From positions 1-13,751 of the forward strand of contig CALMJN010000389.1 of NCBI GenBank assembly GCA_937864385.1: a stretch of DNA of 13,751 bases, written 5' to 3'. Shown piece after piece: positions 1 through 5,460 of this stretch. The stretch comes from an uncultured Methanosarcinales archaeon. Lineage in GTDB: Archaea > Halobacteriota > Methanosarcinia > Methanotrichales > Methanotrichaceae. A program made the position numbers and the translations under genes. Under the pieces are notes generated by a model that saw nothing but the letters and a program-made list of their open reading frames with translations, was not told where the DNA came from and did no database searches. How positions within the stretch are numbered: the stretch's first letter is position 1; the number at the start of each line of letters is the position of its first letter.

Positions 1-1
1 G

Positions 2-859
2 ATGCGTGAATCTCAAAAATCAGGCATCTTTGATTGTTTTATCCTGGAATACCAGAACAATCACAATACTCCGGATATCCGGTCTTATGAATTCATTCCC
101 TTTGGATTCAGACACGACAGCCCAATTTATGCCATAGGCGAACTATCGCCCGAGAAAAAGAAGATCCTGAATAAATTCATAGAATTCACCCAGCAGGAAA
201 AGTACCAGAGCCTGGCCACAAAATACGGTTTTAACGGCCTTAATGAATACCAATCCGAATGGGGGGATGCAAGTGGCGATGCGATAATTCAGGCCCAAAA
301 AATCTGGAAAGAAGGGAAAGATCCCATGCCCATTTGTGCCGTTTTCGTGGCCGATGTATCCGGAAGCATGGAAGGCGAGCCTCTGAATAGATTAAAACGC
401 TCATTGCTCGAAGGTCAAAAATATATCGGTAAAGACAATTTGATTGGCCTGATATCGTACTCCGACGATGTCCATATTGATCTGCCTATCTCCAAATTCG
501 ATCTGAAAAATAGGTCTATGTTTGCTGGAGCAGTTCATGATTTGCAGACCGGCGGCAGCACAGCGACCTTTGACGGGATTGCCGTTGCCATGGATATGCT
601 TCAGAAGCAGAAGGCGGCAGATCCCAATCTGAAACTGAAGATTTTCGTTCTCAGCGATGGTGAGACCAATAGAGGGCATTCGCTGAGAGATATCAAAGGC
701 ATAGTGGAGCAATTCGGGATACCCATATACACAATTGGCTATAATGCAGATATCGGGGCGCTAAAGGAGATATCCAGAATCAATGAGGCTGCCAGTATTA
801 ACGCCGATACGGATGACGTTGTTGATGAGTTGCGCAATCTGTTCAATGCTGAATTGTAA
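2..859 (+). CDS. Substrate-binding-like / VWA domain protein, 3' part (5' truncated)
   Basis: The frame is open from the window edge, so the ATG at base 2 is probably internal. Visible residues 1-80 resemble the C-terminal lobe of an extracellular solute-binding protein: a stretch like SPEKKKILNKFIEF is followed by a KYGFN-type ending. Residues 112-285 form a von Willebrand factor A domain with a complete metal-ion-dependent adhesion site: D118-x-S120-x-S122 in DVSGSM, a threonine near 187 in GGSTAT, and D219 in LSDGE. Proteins joining these two domains are usually about 500 residues or more and lie at or outside the membrane. A metal-dependent protein-binding role follows from the domain; the partner is unknown. 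The gene ends 36 nt before the TelA gene on the same strand, which suggests one operon. The VWA call is firm; the substrate-binding part is less certain. Confidence 0.85.
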   Translation: MRESQKSGIFDCFILEYQNNHNTPDIRSYEFIPFGFRHDSPIYAIGELSPEKKKILNKFIEFTQQEKYQSLATKYGFNGLNEYQSEWGDASGDAIIQAQKIWKEGKDPMPICAVFVADVSGSMEGEPLNRLKRSLLEGQKYIGKDNLIGLISYSDDVHIDLPISKFDLKNRSMFAGAVHDLQTGGSTATFDGIAVAMDMLQKQKAADPNLKLKIFVLSDGETNRGHSLRDIKGIVEQFGIPIYTIGYNADIGALKEISRINEAASINADTDDVVDELRNLFNAEL

Positions 860-882
860 ATGCAGGAGGATTAAGACGGCAT

Positions 883-889
883 AGGAGGG
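883..889 (+). promoter_or_regulatory. Strong Shine-Dalgarno of the TelA gene
   Basis: AGGAGGG sits 6 nt before the ATG at 896. It fixes that start and implies translation from a transcript shared with the upstream VWA gene, since no clear TATA box fits in the 36-nt gap. Confidence 0.7.
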
Positions 890-895
890 ATAGAT

Positions 896-2035
896 ATGGC
901 TTTCACTATGGAGTTGCCCAACGAAGCAGCGATCAAGAATGATGTACTGCAACAGGTTAAACCGGTACCTGAGGAGGTAGCTCAGCTTCAGGCTGTAGCG
1001 GAAGGCAATGTTGCCGAGATCATGACCCTGGATATCGGTGAAATTGCCCAAAAGAAGTTCATCCTTCAATCAATCGAGTCTTTTGGGGCCGACTCGATGA
1101 AGAGTTCGGCAGCTAAAAACTCTATGCTGCAGATGACAGTTGGTAGCCTTTCCAGAGATGGCGATGAAGGAGGTGTTGTGGCAAAGGGCCTAATGGAGCT
1201 GCACCGGGAGCTAGAGGACCTGGACCCCAGCCTGATCGACTTCACTAAGACCGGCATCTTAGGCCTGGTATTCAATCCCGTCCGGGCCTATTTTGCCAGA
1301 TACCAGAAAGCAGAGTCGGCTATTGTGGAAATCATCGCCTCTTTGGACAAAGGGAAAAAGAGCCTGAAAAACGACAATATCACTCTGGAAATCGAGCAGC
1401 AGGCATTGCGCGATTTGACCAGAAAGCTGATGAAAGAGGTCAATCTCGGTGCCCTGATGGATGAATCGATTGAAAAGCAGATTGAAGCGGCCAGAGCCAG
1501 GAACGAGGACCCGGAAAAAATCAAATTTGTCGCTGAAGAGATCCTTTTTCCGCTGCGTCAGAGGATCATGGATATGCAGCAGATGATCGTCGTCAACCAG
1601 CAGGGTGCAATGGCGACGGAGGTTGTGATCAGAAATAATAAGGAGCTGATACGAGGTGTAGATAGGGCAAAAACTGTCACAATATCTGCTTTGCGGATCG
1701 GAGTGATGGTTGCAGGTGCTCTTTATAACCAGAAGATAGTTCTAAAGAAGATTCAAATGCTCAATGAGACCACTAATAGCATCATCAGCGGCACCTCCCA
1801 TATGCTGAAGGTACAAGGAGCGGAGATCCAGAGACAATCGATGGAGACCGCTGTCTCTGTCGAGACGCTGAAAAATGCTTTTGCCGATGTCATGGATGCA
1901 TTGGATTCCATCAGCAGCTACAAGCAGGAAGCTCTGCCCAGAATGCGGGATACCGTCAATCAGTTCAGGGAATTGGCTGCCAAAGGGGAAGAGCAGATAC
2001 ATCAGCTCGAGTCCGGCCATAAGATTACGCAATAA
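896..2035 (+). CDS. telA: TelA-family (toxic anion resistance) protein
   Basis: This 379-residue mostly helical protein carries the TelA family signature at about residues 242-292: VVIRNNKELIRG, then DRAKTVTISALRIGVMVAGAL and QKIVLKKIQMLNETTN. Long amphipathic helices follow to the C terminus. TelA/KlaA proteins are associated with tellurite and other toxic-anion resistance and with broader membrane-stress modules; the biochemical activity is not established. The ATG at 896 is preceded by a strong Shine-Dalgarno AGGAGGG at 883-889, 6 nt upstream. A second purine-rich GGAGGA lies at 865-870, just after the upstream VWA stop, with a four-codon mini-ORF at 860-874. Pairing with a VWA protein matches known TelA neighbourhoods such as the Bacillus yceG-yceH type. 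Length is normal and nothing is broken. Confidence 0.88.
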   Translation: MAFTMELPNEAAIKNDVLQQVKPVPEEVAQLQAVAEGNVAEIMTLDIGEIAQKKFILQSIESFGADSMKSSAAKNSMLQMTVGSLSRDGDEGGVVAKGLMELHRELEDLDPSLIDFTKTGILGLVFNPVRAYFARYQKAESAIVEIIASLDKGKKSLKNDNITLEIEQQALRDLTRKLMKEVNLGALMDESIEKQIEAARARNEDPEKIKFVAEEILFPLRQRIMDMQQMIVVNQQGAMATEVVIRNNKELIRGVDRAKTVTISALRIGVMVAGALYNQKIVLKKIQMLNETTNSIISGTSHMLKVQGAEIQRQSMETAVSVETLKNAFADVMDALDSISSYKQEALPRMRDTVNQFRELAAKGEEQIHQLESGHKITQ

Positions 2036-2062
2036 AATCAATCAGCGAAACGCTAACAGAAA

Positions 2063-2173
2063 GCGGTCAAATCGAGTCTCAGGCGGGTCAGCACCGATCC
2101 ACAGCGCCCTGTTAGCAGGAGCCAATCACAGAAGTGATGGCTTGATCCCGCCCCGAGCCCGACTCAAAGCCGC
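2063..2173. ncRNA. Candidate structured RNA element with three nested helices
   Basis: Three helices nest in order: GCGG (2063-2066) with CCGC (2170-2173); GAGTC (2074-2078) with GACTC (2161-2165); and GGCGGGTCA (2082-2090) with TGATCCCGCC (2143-2152), the last with one bulged T. Inside are two hairpins: CCTG-TTAG-CAGG (2108-2119), and GCCAATCAC/GTGATGGC (2121-2129/2134-2141) with an AGAA loop and one bulged A. This is a coherent branched fold. The complementary strand could form it equally, so orientation is unknown. It was compared by eye with RNase P, SRP, cobalamin riboswitch and tRNA patterns without a match. A chance fold in GC-rich DNA is possible. Confidence 0.35.
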
Positions 2174-2349
2174 AACAGATAGTCAGACACAGCGCTGGAT
2201 CAAGCACAGCGTCCTTTTTAAGGAGCCCGAAAGCACCGCCAGATGCCGGGCCTGATATCTGCTCTGCCATAGGCCTTGTGCCGCGCCCTGGGCCAATGGC
2301 GAGGGCTCCAGATCCAGCCTTATTAAGGTTGCTACGCCGGTTAAGGCGT

Positions 2350-2428
2350 GCATATCTCAGACCCTGTTGGTCTATTCCGGCTCTTTCTGGCGCGTTACCT
2401 TTTTGCTGCCTAAGACAGCATATCTCAG
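2350..2428. repeat. Direct repeat GCATATCTCAG, two copies 68 nt apart
   Basis: The 11-nt string is at 2350-2360 and 2418-2428. Each copy begins in the 3' arm of a predicted hairpin (stems at 2334-2349 and 2404-2420), so the repeated unit may be hairpin plus single-stranded tail. Only two copies are present. Confidence 0.4.
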
Positions 2429-2541
2429 GATTATTTAGGGCCCGTGGCGCATCTACGGTGGGATACGTCTATCAAGCTCATTTATCCTGGGAGATTTGAG
2501 TAATCCTGTCCTCGTTCTTGCAGCGCAAAACGCGGCAAACT

Positions 2542-2552
2542 ACATATAATAT
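2542..2552 (+). promoter_or_regulatory. Possible TATA region for the small HH/Cys protein gene
   Basis: ACATATAATAT at 2542-2552 lies in the AT-rich stretch 2540-2572, roughly 90 nt before the start at 2639. A second candidate, ACTTATAAC, lies near 2562-2570. Either would give a leader long enough to contain the Shine-Dalgarno and the hairpin at 2611-2628. This rests only on AT-rich character and spacing. Confidence 0.3.
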
Positions 2553-2610
2553 CATTATAGATACTTATAACTGGCGGTTGAATGCGATCCATAATTACCT
2601 ATATCAAAGA

Positions 2611-2628
2611 TCACCACAGTGCTGGTGA
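2611..2628 (+). promoter_or_regulatory. Leader hairpin overlapping the Shine-Dalgarno of the 2639 gene
   Basis: TCACCA (2611-2616) pairs perfectly with TGGTGA (2623-2628) around a 6-nt loop. The 3' arm overlaps the Shine-Dalgarno GGTGAGG at 2624-2630, eight nt before the ATG at 2639. Formation of the stem would hide most of the ribosome-binding site, so translation might be structure-controlled. A six-base stem can also arise by chance. Confidence 0.35.
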
Positions 2629-2638
2629 GGGATATTGA

Positions 2639-2863
2639 ATGCAGGCGAATCCTTTCCAGTATGACGACTCATGCAAGCATTGCGGAGTCTGGCCCATCTC
2701 CGAGGGGCCGCACCACAAGGAGAACTGTCCCAGATATCAATCTGAAATGGCTTATGATTCGGAGCTGAGCCGCAAGTACCCCTGCAAGTTCTGCGGGGCG
2801 CTTCCCTTTATCGCCGGCCCTCATCATAAGAAGGATTGTCTGCGCTGCATTGAGGATCAGTGA
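2639..2863 (+). CDS. Small protein with two CxxCG...GPHHKxxC modules (putative metal-binding)
   Basis: This 74-residue protein has two copies of one 19-residue module with identical spacing. Copy one has C12, C15, G16, P19, G23, P24, H25, H26, K27 and C30; copy two has C49, C52, G53, P56, G60, P61, H62, H63, K64 and C67. C70 is an extra cysteine. Each copy supplies three Cys and two His, enough for one zinc-like site, so two treble-clef or zinc-ribbon-like knuckles are plausible. There is no signal peptide or membrane segment, so it should be cytoplasmic. The start is supported by GGTGAGG at 2624-2630. It is flanked by the structured intergenic region and converges on the GltA-like gene. I do not recognise a named family. 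The conserved duplication is good evidence that this is a real gene; metal binding is inference. Confidence 0.75.
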   Translation: MQANPFQYDDSCKHCGVWPISEGPHHKENCPRYQSEMAYDSELSRKYPCKFCGALPFIAGPHHKKDCLRCIEDQ

Positions 2864-2919
2864 TCACAGCACAATCACTATTCAGCGCTATTTGAGGGCG
2901 AATCTAAGCCTGGAAGAGC

Positions 2920-4332
2920 CTATTTCCCTTCCCATGCCCCATTTTCTCTCAGCCACCGGTCCATATCTGCCGAGGCGATCTTGCCCGCGCCCATGGCGCT
3001 GATGACTGTGGCTCCGCCTGTGGTGATGTCTCCTCCGGCCCAGACCCCTTCCATGGTGGTCCGGCCCCGCTCGTCCACCACCAAAGTGCCCCATTTGGTG
3101 GTCTTCAGCTCCGGGGTATTGGAGGCGATGAGTGGATTGGGGACTGTGCCCACGGCTATGACCACTGTGTCCACCTCCACAATATGCTCCGAGCCCTTCT
3201 TGGTTCGCGGGCTGCGCCTGCCTGAGGCATCGGGCTCTCCCAACTCCATCTCCACCACCTCCATGGCCTTGACCATGCCTCTATCGTCTCCCAAAAACCG
3301 GGTGGGATTGGTGAGGAAGTCGAAGATCACCCCTTCCTCCATGGCGTTCTCTACCTCCTCCAGGCGGGCGGGCATCTCCTCTCTGCTGCGGCGGTAGACC
3401 ACATGGACCTCATCCGCCCCCAGCCTCATGGCAGAGCGGGCGGCATCCATGGCCACATTTCCGCCTCCCACCACCGCCACCCTCTTGCCTTTTTTGATGG
3501 GAGTGTCGTACTCCGGGAAGCGGTAGGCCTTCATCAGATTGACCCTGGTGAGGTACTCATTGGCCGAGTACACGCCGTTTAAGTTCTCTCCGGCAACGCC
3601 CAGAAAGCGAGGCGCACCTGCGCCTATTCCCAAAAATACGGCATCAAATCCCTCTTCAAAGAGGCCCTTGATCTGGACCTGCCGGCCCACCACGCTGTCC
3701 AGTTCCAGTTTCACCCCCAGGGACTGGACAGACTCTATCGCCGATCGGACGATATTCTTGGGCATCCGGAACTCAGGGGTGCCGTAGACCAGAACCCCAC
3801 CGCCGTCATGCAGGGCCTCGAATATGGTTACCGAGTGTCCCATCCGGGCCAGATCGGCAGCACAGGTGAGGCCGGCCGGCCCAGATCCCACCACGGCTGC
3901 CCGCTTTCCGGATGGCGGCAAAAGCTCGCATACGGGGCACTTTTTGGTGGAGAGGTCCCAGTCGGCCACATAGCGCTCCAGCCGGCCTATGGCCACGGGT
4001 GCCCCCTTCTTTCCCAGCACGCATCGGCTCTCGCACTGCACCTCCTGGGGACAGACCCGGCCGCAGATTCCGGGCAGGCTGTTCTTTCTCTTCAAAGCCT
4101 GGACCGCTCCGGGCATGTCACCCTCACGCAGGGCCAGGATGAAGGCAGGGATCTCCACACCTACGGGACAGCCTTCCACACACTTGGGCTTCTTGCACTG
4201 GATGCATCTCTTGGCCTCCTTGGCTGCATTCTCCGGGCTGTATCCCAGAGCCACCTCCTGAAAATTGCGTTTTCTCTTCTCGGGAGATTGCTTGGGCATC
4301 TCCACCCGGTCTAAATCGATCTTGCCTGACAT
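2920..4332 (-). CDS. gltA: Homotetrameric-type glutamate synthase / NfnL-like NADPH oxidoreductase (GltA)
   Basis: The 470-residue protein has the layout of the GltD/GltA family. The N-terminal domain carries two cysteine sets for [4Fe-4S] clusters: CIQCKKPKCVEGCP near residues 43-56 and GICGRVCPQEVQCESRC near 89-105. A first dinucleotide fold with VVGSGPAG near 147 binds FAD, and a second with VVGGGNVAMDAARSAMRLGA binds NADPH. The closing FAD motif VWAGGDITTGGATV lies near the C terminus. Related enzymes move electrons from NADPH to glutamate synthase, or act as the large subunit of NfnAB/SudAB. No FMN glutamate synthase core and no SudB-like gene is adjacent, so the exact reaction is open; the AsrB-like gene at 7217-8008 is a distant possible relative of SudB. 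Length is normal. The start at 4332 has only a weak Shine-Dalgarno. Confidence 0.85.
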   Translation of the reverse strand: MSGKIDLDRVEMPKQSPEKRKRNFQEVALGYSPENAAKEAKRCIQCKKPKCVEGCPVGVEIPAFILALREGDMPGAVQALKRKNSLPGICGRVCPQEVQCESRCVLGKKGAPVAIGRLERYVADWDLSTKKCPVCELLPPSGKRAAVVGSGPAGLTCAADLARMGHSVTIFEALHDGGGVLVYGTPEFRMPKNIVRSAIESVQSLGVKLELDSVVGRQVQIKGLFEEGFDAVFLGIGAGAPRFLGVAGENLNGVYSANEYLTRVNLMKAYRFPEYDTPIKKGKRVAVVGGGNVAMDAARSAMRLGADEVHVVYRRSREEMPARLEEVENAMEEGVIFDFLTNPTRFLGDDRGMVKAMEVVEMELGEPDASGRRSPRTKKGSEHIVEVDTVVIAVGTVPNPLIASNTPELKTTKWGTLVVDERGRTTMEGVWAGGDITTGGATVISAMGAGKIASADMDRWLRENGAWEGK

Positions 4333-4347
4333 CTCTAATGCACCCGT

Positions 4348-4383
4348 GCCTTCTCAGGCTTAGAAAGATTGATAATTAATAAG
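4348..4383 (-). promoter_or_regulatory. Possible promoter and leader hairpin of the GltA-like gene
   Basis: On the minus strand, TTATTAATTATC (about 4372-4383) is a TATA-like box roughly 40-50 nt before the ATG at 4332. Between them the leader can form GCCT-GAGA-AGGC (4348-4359), a four-base stem closed by a GNRA-type tetraloop. Both calls rest only on sequence character and spacing. Confidence 0.3.
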
Positions 4384-4646
4384 ACTTTGCCTCTCGCTCC
4401 CGCAAAATCCAGGCAGCGTGCCCCGATTGCGCTGTATTGTCGTGGCTGAATATGCAAATTCCATCCATTCCTCCAGAGATAAATGCCTATTGCCATTTAT
4501 CCAATTCTCCTCAATTTAGATCATGATGCATACCGCTGCAGCATGTCGCTGCTCTGATCCTGATTGAACATTAGAATACATCTCGGATACGCGACTTTCT
4601 GCTCTGGGCTGGTTGGAGAAAAGATCTTCATTGGCAGACTCGATGC
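4384..4646. other. Divergent intergenic region, no gene seen
   Basis: This lies between the GltA-like gene (minus) and the exported-protein gene (plus). No frame gives a plausible product. The only structure noted is a short stem GCAGC/GCTGC (4538-4542/4548-4552) with a 5-nt loop. Base composition is moderately AT-rich, as expected for promoters reading outward. Confidence 0.5.
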
Positions 4647-4654
4647 TTTAAATA
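4647..4654 (+). promoter_or_regulatory. TATA-like box for the exported sequon-rich protein
   Basis: TTTAAATA at 4647-4654 lies about 42 nt before the chosen ATG at 4692. Archaeal transcription starts about 25 nt beyond the box centre, which predicts a leader of roughly 15 nt holding the Shine-Dalgarno AGGTGATC at 4678-4685. Spacing and sequence agree well. Confidence 0.55.
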
Positions 4655-4691
4655 ATAGAAGGACCTCCACTAGCCAAAGGTGATCAGTCTC

Positions 4692-5066
4692 ATGACCAAG
4701 GAGACAGTAGTAGCTGCAATCGCACTAGGCATCTTTGCCTTAGCCGTTTCTTGCTGTGCAATTGATATTCCCGCCAATGGAAATAACGCCACTGCATTGG
4801 ATAACACAAGCTCAGAGCAAAATGCTACCAACAGTACTTTCAGTTCCCTGAATGGTACTGTTGCTTCCATCCTTAACCAATCCAATGAATCAGACCTATG
4901 GGATTGGGGAGATGTTCCGGCTGGATACGTCAGAAAGAATGGCAAGATCGTTCCCGAAGCCTACCTAGATTCTGATGAGTCGGTTATGGAAACCCCGAAC
5001 CAATTATCGCCAAACAATGTGGAAAAAGACACGCGAACCGGGGGTCTACTGGTTCAGCCTAAATAG
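4692..5066 (+). CDS. Small exported protein rich in N-glycosylation sequons
   Basis: I chose the ATG at 4692 because AGGTGATC (4678-4685) sits 6 nt before it. The in-frame GTG at 4680 lies inside that Shine-Dalgarno and is unlikely. The 124-residue product starts with a signal peptide: M-T-K-E-T followed by a hydrophobic stretch to about residue 23 (VVAAIALGIFALAVSCCA). The mature part has seven N-x-S/T sequons between residues 32 and 67 (N32, N38, N44, N47, N54, N62, N65), then an aromatic DLWDWGDVPAGY segment (68-79) and a polar tail. C21 and C22 near the cleavage site could suggest a lipoprotein, but the lipobox is not canonical. It is probably an archaeal surface glycoprotein or S-layer-associated peptide. 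I recognise no domain, so function is unknown. Confidence 0.7.
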   Translation: MTKETVVAAIALGIFALAVSCCAIDIPANGNNATALDNTSSEQNATNSTFSSLNGTVASILNQSNESDLWDWGDVPAGYVRKNGKIVPEAYLDSDESVMETPNQLSPNNVEKDTRTGGLLVQPK

Positions 5067-5082
5067 TGGTCTCTCATCAATC

Positions 5083-5097
5083 TTTTTTGCGCTTTTT
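5083..5097 (+). terminator. Two T-tracts after the exported-protein gene
   Basis: T6 (5083-5088) and T5 (5093-5097) begin 16 nt after the stop at 5066. Archaeal transcription commonly ends at such U-rich stretches. On the other strand the same bases encode the Lys/Arg-rich tail after the small Cys-rich ORF, so the tracts have a second possible explanation. Confidence 0.4.
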
Positions 5098-5139
5098 CCG
5101 CCTGTTCTTATCCCACGGGTCACAAAGGCGATCTATCAT

Positions 5140-5292
5140 TTAGTCCAGGGTGAAGTCGAAATAGTAATCGCTTTCCCAGTAGCCTTCGCAGAAATAGGAG
5201 CGCCGGTTCAAGCCTCTGCACTCACAGATGACCTTTCCGTCTCTATAACGAGCTATCATCTCACTGCAAGCTCTGCATGACCTGCATATCAT
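5140..5292 (-). CDS. 50-residue Cys-rich small protein
   Basis: The product begins MICRSCRACSEMIARYRDGK and continues VICECRGLNRRSYFCEGYWE before an acidic, aromatic end, YYFDFTLD. Cysteines at 3, 6, 9, 23, 25 and 35 give C-x2-C-x2-C and C-x-C patterns, typical of small zinc-binding knuckles. An in-frame TAA lies a few codons before the ATG, so the ATG at 5292 is the first available start, although it has no clear Shine-Dalgarno. A second ATG at codon 12 would lose the first three cysteines. After the TAA stop (5140-5142) the same frame restarts at once with an ATG (5139) and encodes 20 residues ending in a Lys/Arg-rich tail. The gene is convergent with the exported-protein gene. I do not recognise a family. 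The cysteine pattern supports a real gene at moderate confidence. Confidence 0.5.
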   Translation of the reverse strand: MICRSCRACSEMIARYRDGKVICECRGLNRRSYFCEGYWESDYYFDFTLD

Positions 5293-5460
5293 GATTGATA
5301 ATTATGGACTTCTCAGAAGAAAAACCTGTCGTCCAGCAAGGGTGCCCTTCCGGCAGGGATCTTGCCAAAAGAATAATCTGTCTTTCAGAGCATAGGACGT
5401 ATCTATGAGAGCATTCTGGATAGAAATGGCCATAGCAAGCTTCTCGGGGAAGGGCGAAGC

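Larger units (their letters stand above)
2036..2638. other. About 600-nt region without a convincing gene; dense potential RNA secondary structure
   Basis: Frames here give only short, low-complexity Arg/Pro/Ser-rich products with no recognisable domain. The stretch instead contains many adjacent stems: AGCG/CGCT (2044-2047/2051-2054), a nested element at 2063-2173, CGCTG/CAGCG (2193-2197/2207-2211), TCCTT/AAGGA (2212-2216/2220-2224), GCCCG/CGGGC (2225-2229/2247-2251), GCCCT/AGGGC (2285-2289/2302-2306) enclosing GCC-AAT-GGC, ACGCC/GGCGT (2334-2338/2345-2349), AGACC/GGTCT (2359-2363/2369-2373) and TGCTG/CAGCA (2404-2408/2416-2420). It could be a non-coding RNA, a long 3' UTR of the TelA operon, or decayed sequence. 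From about 2530 it becomes AT-rich and probably holds the promoter of the next gene. Strand and function cannot be decided from sequence alone. Confidence 0.5.

Noticed and set aside
2051..2073. RNase P-like ACAGAA...GCGG string
   Set aside because: In RNase P this motif is near the 3' end, and the preceding bases here are TelA coding sequence. No GAGGAAAGTCC partner was seen on either strand.
2060..2200. Cobalamin riboswitch-like words (CGGTCAAATCG, GCCGCAAC, AGTCAGACAC)
   Set aside because: Order is roughly right, but the B12-box-like word follows too closely, the box lacks its GACCTGCC-type end, and no gene start lies downstream within reach.
2130..2280. Minus-strand 50-codon frame starting MAEQISGPASGG
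   Set aside because: No Shine-Dalgarno and no recognisable content, and it overlaps the nested stems. Short open frames are expected by chance here.
2404..2420. 5-bp stem with 7-nt loop, like a tRNA anticodon arm
   Set aside because: The loop lacks T33, and no matching acceptor stem or T-arm consensus flanks it.
2278..2499. Plus-strand 73-codon frame
   Set aside because: Arg/Pro/Leu-rich composition without a domain; its sequence is explained better by hairpins.
5304..5408. Plus-strand 34-codon frame starting MDFSEEKPVV
   Set aside because: No Shine-Dalgarno, no domain, and it ends without any coupling to the peptidase gene at 5461.
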